A stretch of 64,000 bases of DNA. Source: Eukaryota sp. TZLM1-RC (lineage: Eukaryota; Metamonada: BaSk clade). Shown in pieces: positions 10,863 through 20,717 of the stretch (its first letter is position 1; every line of letters begins with the position of its first letter). Both the position numbers and the translations under genes were made by a program. Under the pieces are notes generated by a model. It made no database searches and was not told the origin of the DNA. It worked only from the letters and a program-made list of their open reading frames with translations. Where the stretch lies: NCBI GenBank assembly GCA_040285825.1, contig JAUPSS010000002.1, forward strand, positions 2,666,001-2,730,000, in the 5' to 3' direction.

Positions 10863-12132
10863 CTACTGGTGGCCTAACATGCTTTCTGACATGACCAAGC
10901 ACGTCCAAGAATGCCCCTCCTGTCAGAAGACAGCAGCAGTCCCCAAACTGCATGTCCCTACAACTGGTTCTTTGTGGGCTGACAGACCATTTGCAAGAAT
11001 TAACGTCGACGTCATTGGTCCTCTTCCAGAAGATCAAGACGGCCACAAATACATTCTTGTATTTTTGGATAGCTTCACGAAGTTCACAATCATAGTCCTT
11101 CTCAAAGAACTCAACGCCAACCTTACTGCTGACGCTCTCATATGGAAGGTATGTGCGATATTCGGGATCCCGTTCATAGTTCATAGCGACAACGGTCCTG
11201 AGTTCTCAAAAGCTGTCTTCAACGGCCTATGTTAATTTTTGGACATAGAGGTCTCAAAGTCCGTCCCTCACTTCTCTCAGTCCAACGGTTTAGTCGAACG
11301 CCGTCACCGTGACATTTTGCAGAATTTGAGGAAGCTGCTCGTAGATTTTAACGCCTACGATGCATGGTTAGAGTACATACCCTATGTACAATTGCTAATC
11401 AACTCATCCAAGAGTTCGTTTACAGGTTACTCTCCATACGTGCTCATGTTTGGTTCAGATTTTAGCCCCAGAGCTGACCCCGGCAAAATCATAGAGACCC
11501 TCGAAAGCTCAACGTCTGAGTCAACATACATCAACGACATTCAATCTAAATTTGCTAGATTGAAGAAGAAACAGAAGGAAGCAGAGCTCCTTCAAGCTTC
11601 CAAGGCTCCTCCTCGTGATTCCCAAATCGAAGCCAACCCTTTCTCTCCTGGCCAATTGGTCAAACGAGCTTCGTCTTCCACTGCTAAGTTACATGGCCAT
11701 TACAAAGGACCATTCTTAGTTATTGACACACCCTCTACCTCCACAGCTGACATCAAGAATCTGTGTACTGGTATGGTTGTTAAAGCCAGTGTGAAGTACC
11801 TCCAACCTTGGCATTCCAGTTTACCAGCAGATGATGAATTTCACTCCTGGGTGGCTGCTGGCGATGCAGAAGAGCACGTGATCCAGAAAGTCCTCAGCCA
11901 GGATGGTGATTACTGTCAAGTCAAATGGCCTGGCAATCATATTACCACTGAGCTGGTTTCGACTGTTCAAAACACCTCTGCCTATAAAGAATTCTCCAAG
12001 TCTATTTCTAATACTCGCTCTCGTCCTTCACGCCGTAAACGTCGTTCTGATAATATTAACAATAATGTTAATCCAACTCCTATCAGGCCTCGACGCTCGA
12101 AAAGAAGAAAGGGCAGTGTTAGCCTTGGATAA
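10801..12132 (+). pseudogene. Gypsy integrase with chromodomain-like C-terminus
   Basis: The HHCC finger spans the frame break (histidines before 10826, CPSCQ at about 10915). The DDE core is visible: D in INVDVIGPL, D in HSDNGPEFS, and E in SNGLVERRHRD. An in-frame TAA at 11233-11235 lies between the second D and the E. The C-terminal 11.87-12.0-kb part (HVIQKVLSQDGDYCQVKWPG) resembles a diverged chromodomain, which in chromoviruses targets integration to histone marks. A Lys/Arg-rich tail follows and runs into the 3' LTR. Confidence 0.85.
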
Positions 12133-12271
12133 TATTTATAATAGTTTATTTATAGTTTATTTATAGTTATTGTACTATTGCGCCCATGCGGTTAAGTTAA
12201 GGGAAATCCTCATTCCCTTGTAATAAATTACTCTACATTCAGGTATAATGTCTAACCCCCGCAGATCATCA
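12117..12271 (+). repeat. 3' LTR of the gypsy element
   Basis: 155 bp, matching 4971-5113 except for an 11-bp tandem duplication in the TTTATTTATAG region, one extra C, and one A-to-G change. It is followed by ATGG, the target duplication. Confidence 0.93.
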
Positions 12272-12925
12272 ATGGCACAAAACATGTTACAATAGACTGA
12301 ATTGATGTATTGATAAATGTAATTAATGTATTGATATGGCAGGTGTAGAAGCTGAAGTTGAGTTTTCTCGAATGGTTGAATTAGGACAGGAAACATCTTT
12401 TGAAACTGACGAATCTAAAACAATGACTAAAGCAGTGGAATTTTTCACTTTGAGAACATGTCAATTTCACCAACAGTCTTGGTTTAGAAGCAGACGTCAG
12501 CCATGGTATTCAAACTGAAAAACATCAGGATACGAAGCTATTAATTAATTGGAAGAATATTTGGATTTCCTTATTGGATCCATGGTGATCTCAAATTCCA
12601 GGTGGAGCATGAACAGTTGAAAGAAAACCAATGGGAAATCTGTTCAAAAAGATGTCCCAATTGGGTAATGGTTGAGTATCGAACACGCAAGTATTGCTTC
12701 GTTTATGTCCAAAAGGAACAAATTAGGTTATCCTCAGCATAAACTAGATCGACAGCTAAACCCGTCAATAAAAGAAAGATAAAGCTTCCATTTCCAGAAA
12801 AAACAACAAACAATTATGGAAAAATGCAAATTTATTTTGTACAAAAAATTTCCTTATGTGAAATGCCAAAAACTTAAATCACATTCAATCAATCATTTTG
12901 ACTGATTGATCTGGTACAACACAAT
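12272..12925. other. Flank of the gypsy insertion; no gene recognised
   Basis: A 60-codon frame begins at 12336 without a known match. Near 12655-12740 a fragment reads VMVEYRTRKYC, faintly like the Fanzor1 VDEYRTSK.C block, but this is too short to call. The end of the stretch is the 3' region of RTF1. Confidence 0.4.
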
Positions 12926-12930
12926 AACGC

Positions 12931-14718
12931 CTAAGCCAGTTGAAGTCTCTTCTTATAATCTTCTAAACTGACTGATGTTCTGTCTGATTCGCCAAACTTT
13001 TTAAATAAAGTGCTAGATTCTTGAACCCTGGAAATTGCAGAATTTCTTTTTAAATACTGATGAACAATTATATCATCAGATGACAGTGTTTGGTCTAAAT
13101 CATCAGCAATAACGTGATCCATGACGTCACCAGTTAATTTGAAATATTCAAACTCAGGTTTAGTTTTTTCCGCTATTTTTGCCCCAATCATGGTTTCCAT
13201 TAGCCAGTTTTTAACCTTTTGATCACAGTCAAGTACATTCAACTGAGTTTTGACCTCTTCTTCAATCTCCTTCTTAAGTTTGTCCAAATCAACTTTGGGT
13301 TTCTCCGACTTTTCAACTTTAAGACTCTTCTGTTTCAATAAAGCTGCCATTTTAGATTGTCTATTTTTTAATCTATTTCTTTTAGATATTTCTTGTAAAG
13401 CGTACTGCTGTGAAGCGGGAATTTGAAGTTTTCTTTCCGCCTCTATTAATTTTTTCTTTTGATCCACATAAGAGTCCAAATGATCATCATCAGTTAACTT
13501 CAACTTTTCTTGTAATTTGCCTTCGATATGTTGTCTCAACAGTTGCTTAGTAGTCTTAACCCCACTAGTTTTTAACCTTTCCTGAATATCAGACTCGGTC
13601 ATTTTCTTTGTTCGCCCATAAAACTCTTTAACAAGAGCAACCACCTCCCCTCTCGACGGCAAGTTTCCTTTATTTCTCAGTTTGATTAAATACTCTTCCT
13701 CTTCAGGTTTGTCAATGCTCATGGTGACCTCTGCTTTGTGAATAGGAAGTGGTGGAGGTAAAGAGTTTGAGGTACGCGACAGTTCTTCATGAACAGTATT
13801 GGTGTCGTCTAAATCAGACGCATTGGCAGGAACAATAACCAAAGGCTTTTTAGTTGGGTCATTTAAGTTTTTAAACCCTAGAATGGGTAGCAAAACGTGT
13901 CGCGGTTGTGGTTGATTGATTGAAGAGCTGTCGATTGATGCCATCCTAACCAGCATTCCCTTGGCCAAATTTTCTATATTTGGAAATTTCAATTTAGAAA
14001 ATATCTGGTCCCGAGTTAAAATCATTGATCTAACTGTAACAGCATCCAAAGGCTCATCATCAATCACGTCATCGGCAACTGATGACATGACTGATGACGT
14101 CAGCATTGAGCTCTCATTTGATTTTAAAACCTTAGCTTCTTCTTTTGCCAACTTGGTCTTGGCTTTGTCCATTACAGTATCTTCATCACTAGCATAGTCT
14201 TCATACTCTTCTTCACTTATTTCTTCACCTCCTTCATCGAAAATGTCACCGGAATCGAGCTCATCAATGTTAACTCCCCGTCGTTTAGGCTTTTTTGGGG
14301 TTTTGGGCTTCTTTTGTCTTCGTTTAATGTCCTTGAGGGCTGCAGCTTTGGCTTTTCTTGTACTTTTCCTTTGTGCAACTTCCCAGTCTTCATCAGATTC
14401 TCTGTCAGGTTCCTCTTCTGAAGGTTCGAATAGGTCATCGTCTTCTTCATAGACAGGACGAGCAACCTTTCTTTTGGGGGCAGGGGTGGGGATAGATTGG
14501 AGTTTGGCAGCTTGAGCAACAACAGATGCCATGTCTGGGGCTGATATGGAGGAAGAAACACGTTTACGAAGAGCAAGAGATTCCTTTTCCTTTTGGAGCT
14601 TTTCATGACGCTCAGCCAAGACTTGTTCACGTTCAAGTGCAGTAAGATTAGCTAGGTATTCCTTGTCCTCTTCTCCATAGATAAGTTCTGGGTCAAAGTT
14701 GATGAGGGAAGGATGCAT
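12931..14718 (-). CDS. RTF1: RTF1-like Paf1 complex subunit
   Basis: 595 aa, no intron. Residues 14-55 (YGEEDKEYLANLTALEREQ and on) match the histone modification domain that stimulates Rad6/Bre1 ubiquitination of histone H2B. An acidic/basic linker with Lys/Pro-rich stretches follows. Residues about 229-370 match the Plus3 domain (MILTRDQIFSKLKFPNIENL), which binds the phosphorylated Spt5 repeats and recruits the complex to elongating RNA polymerase II. The C-terminal third is charged and helical. The histone modification domain sits at the extreme N-terminus, whereas in animals and yeast a longer acidic region precedes it. The start is the first ATG; the upstream 100 bp is A/T-rich and then becomes transposon DNA. 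Confidence 0.85.
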   Translation of the reverse strand: MHPSLINFDPELIYGEEDKEYLANLTALEREQVLAERHEKLQKEKESLALRKRVSSSISAPDMASVVAQAAKLQSIPTPAPKRKVARPVYEEDDDLFEPSEEEPDRESDEDWEVAQRKSTRKAKAAALKDIKRRQKKPKTPKKPKRRGVNIDELDSGDIFDEGGEEISEEEYEDYASDEDTVMDKAKTKLAKEEAKVLKSNESSMLTSSVMSSVADDVIDDEPLDAVTVRSMILTRDQIFSKLKFPNIENLAKGMLVRMASIDSSSINQPQPRHVLLPILGFKNLNDPTKKPLVIVPANASDLDDTNTVHEELSRTSNSLPPPLPIHKAEVTMSIDKPEEEEYLIKLRNKGNLPSRGEVVALVKEFYGRTKKMTESDIQERLKTSGVKTTKQLLRQHIEGKLQEKLKLTDDDHLDSYVDQKKKLIEAERKLQIPASQQYALQEISKRNRLKNRQSKMAALLKQKSLKVEKSEKPKVDLDKLKKEIEEEVKTQLNVLDCDQKVKNWLMETMIGAKIAEKTKPEFEYFKLTGDVMDHVIADDLDQTLSSDDIIVHQYLKRNSAISRVQESSTLFKKFGESDRTSVSLEDYKKRLQLA

Positions 14719-14774
14719 TGTTGAAAAGTGTTGAGAAGTAAATTTTGTAGGCTTATTCTCTTTTTCTTTTTTTT

Positions 14775-15170
14775 AAAAAAAAGCAAATTTTTATTCAACA
14801 ACAAATATGAAATACACAATTATAACTCCACATCCTCAAAACCTGCCTCCCCTACATCAAAACAATATTCTTTTAATATTCAATAATTCTTTTTTTTTGA
14901 GAATTTTTAATTTATTACTTTCAAAAAACTAAACACAAATACTAAAATCTCTATTGGCCGAGCCAAGACGAACATTAAAATCCAAGCCTTCACCAATTAT
15001 TGTTAATTTTTGTTGCAATTGTTTTACACAATACCTCAAATTAACTAGTGTTCTAGGTGGTTTTTCCTGCACATTATCGGGACAGCATTTGCCCCAGAAT
15101 TCAGAAGGCAAAAAATCAAACGCACTGTCACGGTCTCTTAAATAATTATTACTTGTAGAATTCAATAAAT
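14775..15170 (-). mobile_element. Two abutting non-LTR fragments (subfamily D 3' end; subfamily E linker)
   Basis: 14775-14925 reads GFEDVE then a stop and an untranslated tail that closely matches the 3' end at 47.6 kb (subfamily D). 14929-15170 encodes YLRDRDSAFDFLP..W and LQQKL..., a homologue of the linker fragment at 26.83-27.08 kb, followed by VRLGSA. Both belong to the endonuclease-bearing retrotransposon family and are fragments. They lie directly upstream of RTF1, so its promoter must be short or lie within them. Confidence 0.65.
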
Positions 15171-15185
15171 CAACATCATTTTAAC

Positions 15186-16430
15186 AAGTTATATTTATTT
15201 AACATGCACACTTAATTAAATTAACTCATAGCTAATGGGACGACTATCATTATCATTGAACCAAGATTTCCTCTACAAAATCTTGATCTGCTTGCTGTCT
15301 AGCTTAAGCTTCTCTTATTCGATTGAAAAACCGAGGTAATCTATTAATAATGGCAAATTGAATCCGTGAACGCCATAAAAATATATCAAATCTTTTCATT
15401 GATTTTCCTGCACCATTTTTTGGAAGTCATTCAAAAAAGTTTCTGCTTCAACTGATAATCTGCCATTTATCGAAAATGGGAAAGCAATAAAAACCAGCTG
15501 TGTATTTCTATCGACATTAGCCTCTTCAATATCTTTATCATATTTTCTATGTTTTTCTTTTGCTTTAAAGTCCAGAGCAGCCACAGGATTAAGTTTTCTT
15601 CTGTGAACCAAAGTATCATTTGCAACATTAGATGAGACAAAGTCAACAATAGCTTCAGAATTATCAATCCAATCACAGTATACATCACCTCTATCATCAG
15701 AACCAAAATTATTCAGAGAAAGTGTTTCCTTCAGCAGGGGCTCTTTGATACACGATATCCTTGCAGTTTGTGCCATATTGAAAACAGTGTCTCTAACAGC
15801 ATCATGTAATGAAGAACGATAAGTTATCAATTTAGAGCAATTCAGAGCATGGCTCAAAGTGAGTTGAGGTGAATTCGAACAAATACATTTTTCTTTTGAT
15901 AATAATTGATTAATGGGGATGTTCAAATATAATCTCATTTTTGTTACAAATGCTTCATTAGTGGCACACAACCCGAATCTTCGTGGTACAATAGTTACAA
16001 AAAGTGAAGAATCTGATGACTTGTTTTCACAAACACCCTTTTCCAATAACAATGAGTGAAGATCTTGATTTAAAACAGCCGAGCTGCATATATTATTATA
16101 AAAATCATTTTCATACATTCCAGTCAATCGTTTCTGTAATGTTCGAAGAGTGTACTTCAAATTTAAAACATTGTTATCTGGAATATTGCCATTGAATGAT
16201 TGGGGAAAGCATCGACTCGAAACATCATTGGGGAAACGGTTGCAAAATTCAAACACAAAATTTTTCCCTCCACCAGGAGAAACAGCTTGACAGAGAATAG
16301 ACGTTTTAGTGAATTAATTCCACCAAATATAGATGCTGAAAATACATGACTTCGAATTAGATCAGGATTGACAAAGATGCAAATAATTTTGTTCTTAAAT
16401 AATTACATGAGCGGCCTAAAGCACGTAATA
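15186..16430 (-). mobile_element. 5'-truncated non-LTR retrotransposon, subfamily A, copy 1
   Basis: An open frame at 15396-16256 (286 aa) carries the linker, the knuckle CICSNSPQLTLSHALNC, an RSSLHDAVRD block, KEPLLKE, and the endonuclease core (DDRGDVYCDW, then D in AIVDFV). The frame is lost just before the C-terminus, but the remainder down to about 15230 is recognisable from copies at 40.8 and 48.7 kb. Upstream, 16257-16430 still matches the region at 26.6-26.8 kb. The 3' end shows the family's GTGTGCA...AATAAAT tail. No reverse transcriptase motif is found. Confidence 0.8.
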
Positions 16431-16570
16431 TCAGAAAAAGTTGTTCTTGAAATGTGAGTAATTTTACCGGAGTAATATGGTAGCAAATTTATCATTTTAC
16501 AAGTTCAATAACGATGTACATGCAAACAAAATACAAAACATTTACTAATACAACTTAGACTAAAACAAAA

Positions 16571-17923
16571 CTAAATACAACTCTTAATTGAATTAACTAA
16601 CTTCTTATTCAGATCGATTTCAGCTTGTGAAACTCCTTCCTTCCGTTGCTTCTTTTCCAAAACTTGTTGATCTAAAGCTTTCTTACATTCCAGCATTTCC
16701 TTTTTCTTCTTCAATTGTCTTTGCTTTTCCAGTTCTTCAGCCATCTTGGCTTGTAGTTCCACATTTTTAGCATATTCAAGATGATCATCGAGCTCGGCTT
16801 TGACTAGCTGTTCATGTTCTTTCTTCTGTTTATTGAGCGTTTCAATCACTTCACGTTGTTTTTTGACCTTCTCCAACTTTGCTTTCCGTTCACGTTCTTT
16901 GACCAATTCAATGACCTTCCTCCTATGCTCAACACTCATCTGAGCCCACTTACAAAGTCGTTGTTGGGCACTCTCTTGAACTTTTTCTTCATAAATAGGA
17001 GCAATAACAGATTGAGTAGACTTCCATTTTTCAATAGTTTGTCTTTGTTTCGAGATAGATTGTTCGTGAGCAGCGTGAAACCTCTCGACAAAAGAGTCTT
17101 CATTATTAGAATCATTCTCGTTTTCTGTTTGACTTCTCTTTTCCTTTAATTGTAAATCCAATTGTTTCCTGTATTCAAGAGCTTTAATACAGACCTCTTC
17201 TCTTTTCTTTTCTTCTTCAGTTTTTAGATTCTCTTTAATAGCTTGTAATTCAGCTAATTCTGATTCCAATCTCATTCTCTTTCTCTTTGCTTCATTGTCA
17301 AGCTTATCATTGATCTGAGCTTCTAGGTCTTTGCGAATCTTGGTTTGGTCTTGGCAGGTCTCCTTTCTGATCCTCCTTTTTTGATCTACGACTGACCTCT
17401 TTTCAGACTCCTTCAAATTTTTCATTTCCAATTCTAATTCAGCTTCACGTTGCCTCTGTGCAGCGAGTTGCTTTTCCTGCAACTGCGCGGCGAGTTCTTT
17501 CCTAGTGAGCTGCTGACACTGTTTCTTCTTGGTCTTCTGTTCATTTTGTTGCTTTTCTTCAACTTTTTTGTTGTAGAAGGCGATTGCTGCGTAGAGGTCT
17601 TCCTCAGGTTCGGGTAGTCTTTGTTGGGAGGTCTTGCATGGAGATGTGGGAATAACTGGTAGAACAGAGTTGGCTAGATCGTCATGAATCGGTAAGGGTT
17701 TTGGTTTAGGTGACGATAAAGACTGAGTTGCAGGAGAAGAGGGAGTAGCAGGACTTCGACGAGGGCTTAATTGAGGAAGATGGTCTTCAGAAGTGTATTC
17801 AGCTTTGGTGATAGCCTTAACAGGAGAGTCCTTTTTGCAATTAAACTTAGATACTCGTTGCTTGGCATTCTCGCGCTCAAGAGTAGCTTGAAGACGTTGA
17901 ATTCGTTGCGGAGATCTAGTCAT
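16571..17923 (-). CDS. Coiled-coil protein, possible cytoskeletal or ciliary component
   Basis: 450 aa. Residues 1-115 are basic and Ser/Pro-rich and predicted disordered. Residues about 115-445 are almost continuous charged helix rich in Lys, Glu, Arg and Gln with heptad-like spacing, interrupted by a hinge around 275-330. The style resembles trichoplein/MNS1-type proteins of the ciliary axoneme, but no specific signature supports that family. The start codon lies just after a motif shared with the BROX and SERCA genes (17929-18017). Function is unknown. Confidence 0.7.
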   Translation of the reverse strand: MTRSPQRIQRLQATLERENAKQRVSKFNCKKDSPVKAITKAEYTSEDHLPQLSPRRSPATPSSPATQSLSSPKPKPLPIHDDLANSVLPVIPTSPCKTSQQRLPEPEEDLYAAIAFYNKKVEEKQQNEQKTKKKQCQQLTRKELAAQLQEKQLAAQRQREAELELEMKNLKESEKRSVVDQKRRIRKETCQDQTKIRKDLEAQINDKLDNEAKRKRMRLESELAELQAIKENLKTEEEKKREEVCIKALEYRKQLDLQLKEKRSQTENENDSNNEDSFVERFHAAHEQSISKQRQTIEKWKSTQSVIAPIYEEKVQESAQQRLCKWAQMSVEHRRKVIELVKERERKAKLEKVKKQREVIETLNKQKKEHEQLVKAELDDHLEYAKNVELQAKMAEELEKQRQLKKKKEMLECKKALDQQVLEKKQRKEGVSQAEIDLNKKLVNSIKSCI

Positions 17924-17928
17924 TGAAA

Positions 17929-18017
17929 CAGATGATGTCTATAACAATGAAATAAGTGTCCTCTTTTACACCGATGTGGAGGGACTGAGTTTTTGAGAGG
18001 TGGAAGATTTTCTCATT
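17929..18017 (-). promoter_or_regulatory. Shared upstream motif, copy at the coiled-coil gene
   Basis: Read on the minus strand, this 85-90-nt segment matches 34053-34136 upstream of BROX at roughly 90 percent, including GAGAAAATCTTC, CTCAAAAACTCAGTCCCTC, GGTGTAAAA and ACACTTATTTCATTGTTATA. It ends within a few bases of the ATG. The part from GTGTAAAA to TTATAG is 33 nt with GT...AG ends, so a tiny 5'-UTR intron is an alternative to a core promoter. Confidence 0.6.
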
Positions 18018-18069
18018 GATACCTTTTTCTTTGAACCTTTGTCAATCTTGGCTCTCTGCAGGTATACCG

Positions 18070-18570
18070 GTCTATCTCAAAACAATATGGTGAATATTCC
18101 AAAATCATTTAAATTAGATTGAAAAAATTCAGATATATTCTGACTGATGTTGATTCCAAGTTTTTCAAAAATTATTGAATTAATTTTTTGATGTTGATCT
18201 TCATTATGACGAAGACTATCAAAAAGAAAAGCTTTTACTGTTCTGGATTTGATCCAGAATGCAACAAGTACCCAATGTTGCCCAATGGTAAATTGTTAAC
18301 CGATGCAATCTAATTTGATTGATGAAATGCATCATTATAGGGTAGAAGAATCAATGTATTTTCTTCAACGCCAGAATTGATAAATTGTGAGCAAAAATCC
18401 TCTTGAACAAATCCTCTAAACAACAATAGGGCTGATGCAATGGACCAAACAAGTATTTTGTGATGTGACAGTGAAGTTGATGACTGATTGATAAAGTTGT
18501 TTATTGAATCAGTAATTTGTTCATTATCTAACCACCTGTCTTTAACATCATCACTTTGTTGCCCTCAACC
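18070..18570 (-). pseudogene. Decayed Ulp1/SENP-like (C48) cysteine peptidase domain
   Basis: On the minus strand a frame reads RWLDNEQITDSINNFI, ... TLILLPYNDAFH. After a frameshift it continues as QHWVLVAFWIKSRTVKAFLF, then DSLRHNEDQHQK. C48 peptidases show this order: WL-D-x2-I, HW(V/A)L with the catalytic His, a DSL block with the Asp, then Q-x-N-x-x-DCG. Here the last block reads QSNLNDFG, so the nucleophilic Cys is replaced. The family cleaves SUMO-like proteins, and transposons often carry such domains. The frameshift and lost Cys make this a relic. Confidence 0.6.
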
Positions 18571-18793
18571 TAATAAATTAATTTTTTAAAATATATATTG
18601 CTATTATAAAAGGGAATTAAATTTATCTAATTTTTGATAAAATAATTATACAACATTTTATCAGATAGGTCAACAATCTCTCCAAAATAAACACAAAGTA
18701 AATTGTTGCCTCCTATAAAGAGGCTTTGGGTGGGAACACTGATGTGTGAAACACAAACAGCTTCCAAGTTCGTGCCCAGACACGACCAAATTC
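18571..18793. other. Spacer, nothing recognised
   Basis: A/T-rich DNA between the peptidase relic and the next minus-strand frame. It may belong to the same decayed element. Confidence 0.3.
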
Positions 18794-19165
18794 CTAGATA
18801 ATGTGTTTTTTTGAAGGATTTATAAAATGTTTATTAATCAATAATGTTGAACAATTTATTAAAAAAATTATAAAAACCTCATGATGGACTACTTGGACAC
18901 ATTGACCCTTCTCAACCAAAAAAGAGGAAGAGTCAATCTGACCAAGTAGTCTATTTTCAACCAAATGGTAACGAGAGTCTTCATGAGAAACAGTTCCCTT
19001 TTTACATTTGGTTGAACAACAACTCACCTGTGAAGGTGGAATCTCAGGAGGGCTGGAAATGAGCTCCCAGTAGGGCTCAATGCAAGCTTGCTCCTGGATG
19101 GTTTCACTCAGCAGTGAATCCATATAATTCTGAATCCTCTTTGGACCAAGGGGCGCGTCTGACAT
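18794..19165 (-). CDS. Unknown 123-aa frame, probably transposon-derived
   Basis: The frame has a CC..KC cluster (SCCSTKCKKGTV) and a YHLVENRLLGQID stretch, then a hydrophobic end. It lies just upstream of, and on the same strand as, the Ulp1-like relic. Many DNA transposons pair a transposase with such a peptidase, but I do not recognise a transposase here. The hydrophobic C-terminus may be read-through into non-coding DNA. Confidence 0.3.
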   Translation of the reverse strand: MSDAPLGPKRIQNYMDSLLSETIQEQACIEPYWELISSPPEIPPSQVSCCSTKCKKGTVSHEDSRYHLVENRLLGQIDSSSFLVEKGQCVQVVHHEVFIIFLINCSTLLINKHFINPSKKHII

Positions 19166-19300
19166 GCAGTGAAAATATTGAGCTTATTTATCAAATTTTG
19201 CACTTGCCACCCCATTCTCGACTTCTGGTTGCCTATTCTGGCAAGTTTTTAACCTTCAACTTGGTTCTTGGAGGTTTTCACTTTTCATTCATTTCACCAA
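19155..19300 (+). repeat. Interspersed repeat, copy 1
   Basis: About 145 bp matches the minus strand of 31685-31825 at roughly 85 percent. Both copies keep an open frame encoding ELIYQILHL.PH.RLLVA, then LVLGGFH. The nature of the repeat is unknown. Confidence 0.6.
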
Positions 19301-19418
19301 CATTCAGCAGCAATCTCAACGACTATCTGACATTTTTGTGCTATTAGACGATGTCACCAGGTTCTAGTCATCCACAACCATTCGCAACTCCGCCAAGACT
19401 GCCACCAGTTCTTTGGCT

Positions 19419-20110
19419 CTACTGATACTGCCTACCGTTGTAGTGTGTGTTACAAAAACTACCAACAACGCCATCCTGAGTTAGTGTCAGGTACTTCTCC
19501 CACCCATACGGAGTCTTCGCCGCTGCTTGTTTCAGGAACTTGCGATAGACAGTTTCTTCTGTTGTGGCCTTCTCCGCGACATAAACCACATCTTCTCGGT
19601 TTTTTGTCCTTCTCAGCAGTCTTCTTTTTCTGATTTCTCTGCGAAGTAGATGATCCATTTTCGAAATCTTTTGTTTGAGTTTTTGGTCTCTCGAAAATGG
19701 ATGGTCTACCTTCCCCGTTGATTGCAGATGTTTTGATGAAATATATATTTATGGCAGAGTTGAAGTCTCCATTCCAATACGTGCTGCATGTCTGACACTT
19801 CACTAAACCCCACGGTGTTGCTTTTGCTTTTTCTTCTAGTGAATCCTTCTGTTCACCCCATTCTTGTTGAAAATCTCTTTTTCTAGTAGGATTGTTTTGA
19901 TTAAATAAATCAATTTCTTGTTTTAACTTTTTTGCTTTTCTTTTTAGTTGTCATTTGCCCTTAAGACCTAACACTTTAACACTAGAATCGTTGACACATT
20001 CTGCAAATTTTCCCTTGGCAGCACAACTGGAACAAGATTTACTCGTTCTATATTCATCAACTAGGAAATTTCGAGAACCAAATCTTCTCAATAGTTTGCG
20101 AATTTCGGTT
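19419..20110 (-). pseudogene. Fanzor1-type nuclease, C-terminal fragment with CCHC tail
   Basis: Minus-strand reading gives IRKLLRRF, then LVDEYRTSKSCSSC. That is the canonical Fanzor1 segment with the RuvC-II Glu and the first zinc-ribbon Cys pair. A TGA near 19950 follows, and the same frame continues to CQTCSTYWNGDFNSAINI, the second Cys pair and the RuvC-III Asp (usual WNRD is WNGD here). Then come GEGRPSIFERP and, after a Lys-rich linker, a CCHC knuckle CGLCRGEGHNRRNC at about 19.50-19.55 kb. The N-terminal half with the first catalytic Asp is not seen. Fanzors are RNA-guided DNA endonucleases; this fragment is inactive. Confidence 0.85.
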
Positions 20111-20303
20111 CATCTTATGGTTGTCCTCATATATCATTAGTATAGTATTTGGTACTTTTTCTGTCAAATTGGCGTTCATCGGCAGTAGATTTGAACGTGT
20201 TCCAACAGTGTTTGGGTTTCAGCCGTGCATAATCAGAGTCAGAGTTTATAATGATGTAGTCATTGAAATTGTCTGAGTCAAAATCTTTTTTCCTGTTTAC
20301 GGG

Positions 20304-20717
20304 ATGGTGACTCAAATCATTGTCTCCAGCTCAGATGATGAGACCTTTCCTTTTTGTGAACTACTCTCTACCTATACGAGTTTGTCTCCTACGTCTGGTG
20401 AACAGAAAATTTGCATTCCATTCTCTTCGCATGTTATCGTTAAAGTCTTGGATTTCTTAGAATGGTTGTCGATACATGAAAACATTGTTTACTGTGAGTC
20501 TGCCAAGAAAGATTTTCATAGGGATTTCTTGGATATGAACACCTCCTTTGCAGTTGAACTGTATAAGTTTGCCTGTCAGTTTGATGTTCGTAAACTCAAA
20601 GAATTGATCAAGGCCGACTTTATGGACTTTGTTAAATCCCACTCTGAACCCACTGTTCTGAAATATTTTTCCATGTGTAGTTCACTACAAGAAGTTATTA
20701 ATCTTGTGAATTGTTGA
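20304..20717 (+). CDS. Diverged SKP1-like protein
   Basis: 137 aa. The N-terminal part resembles the SKP1/Elongin-C BTB fold (VSSSDDETFPF, then IPFSSHVIVKVLDFLEW). FLDMNTSFAVELYKFACQFD follows, which matches the SKP1 segment FL..D...L.ELI.AANYLD, and then KLKELIKADFMDFVKS. SKP1 links F-box proteins to cullin in SCF ubiquitin ligases. The usual C-terminal WCE helix that contacts F-boxes is not recognisable, so it may be an atypical paralogue or an Elongin-C relative. No intron. Confidence 0.6.
   Translation: MVTQIIVSSSDDETFPFCELLSTYTSLSPTSGEQKICIPFSSHVIVKVLDFLEWLSIHENIVYCESAKKDFHRDFLDMNTSFAVELYKFACQFDVRKLKELIKADFMDFVKSHSEPTVLKYFSMCSSLQEVINLVNC

Larger units (their letters stand above)
4971..12271 (+). 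mobile_element. Ty3/gypsy LTR retrotransposon with a chromodomain-like tail, internally broken
   Basis: A complete insertion: two TG...CA LTRs (143 and 155 bp), a 4-bp target duplication ATGG at both edges, and gag, protease, reverse transcriptase, RNase H and integrase in Ty3/gypsy order. A degenerate chromodomain at the C-terminus suggests the chromovirus branch. The LTRs differ by one substitution, one single-base gap and an 11-bp tandem duplication, so the insertion is young. The coding region nevertheless has frame changes near 6.24-6.30 and 10.82 kb and in-frame stops at 7935 (TAG), 8103 (TGA), 8937 (TGA) and 11233 (TAA). The copy is therefore non-autonomous, unless some of these are sequencing errors or recoding sites. 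Confidence 0.93.

Noticed and set aside
12655-12740. Seventh Fanzor fragment suggested by VEYRTRKYC
   Set aside because: Only about ten residues match, with no ribbon or RuvC-III motif nearby.
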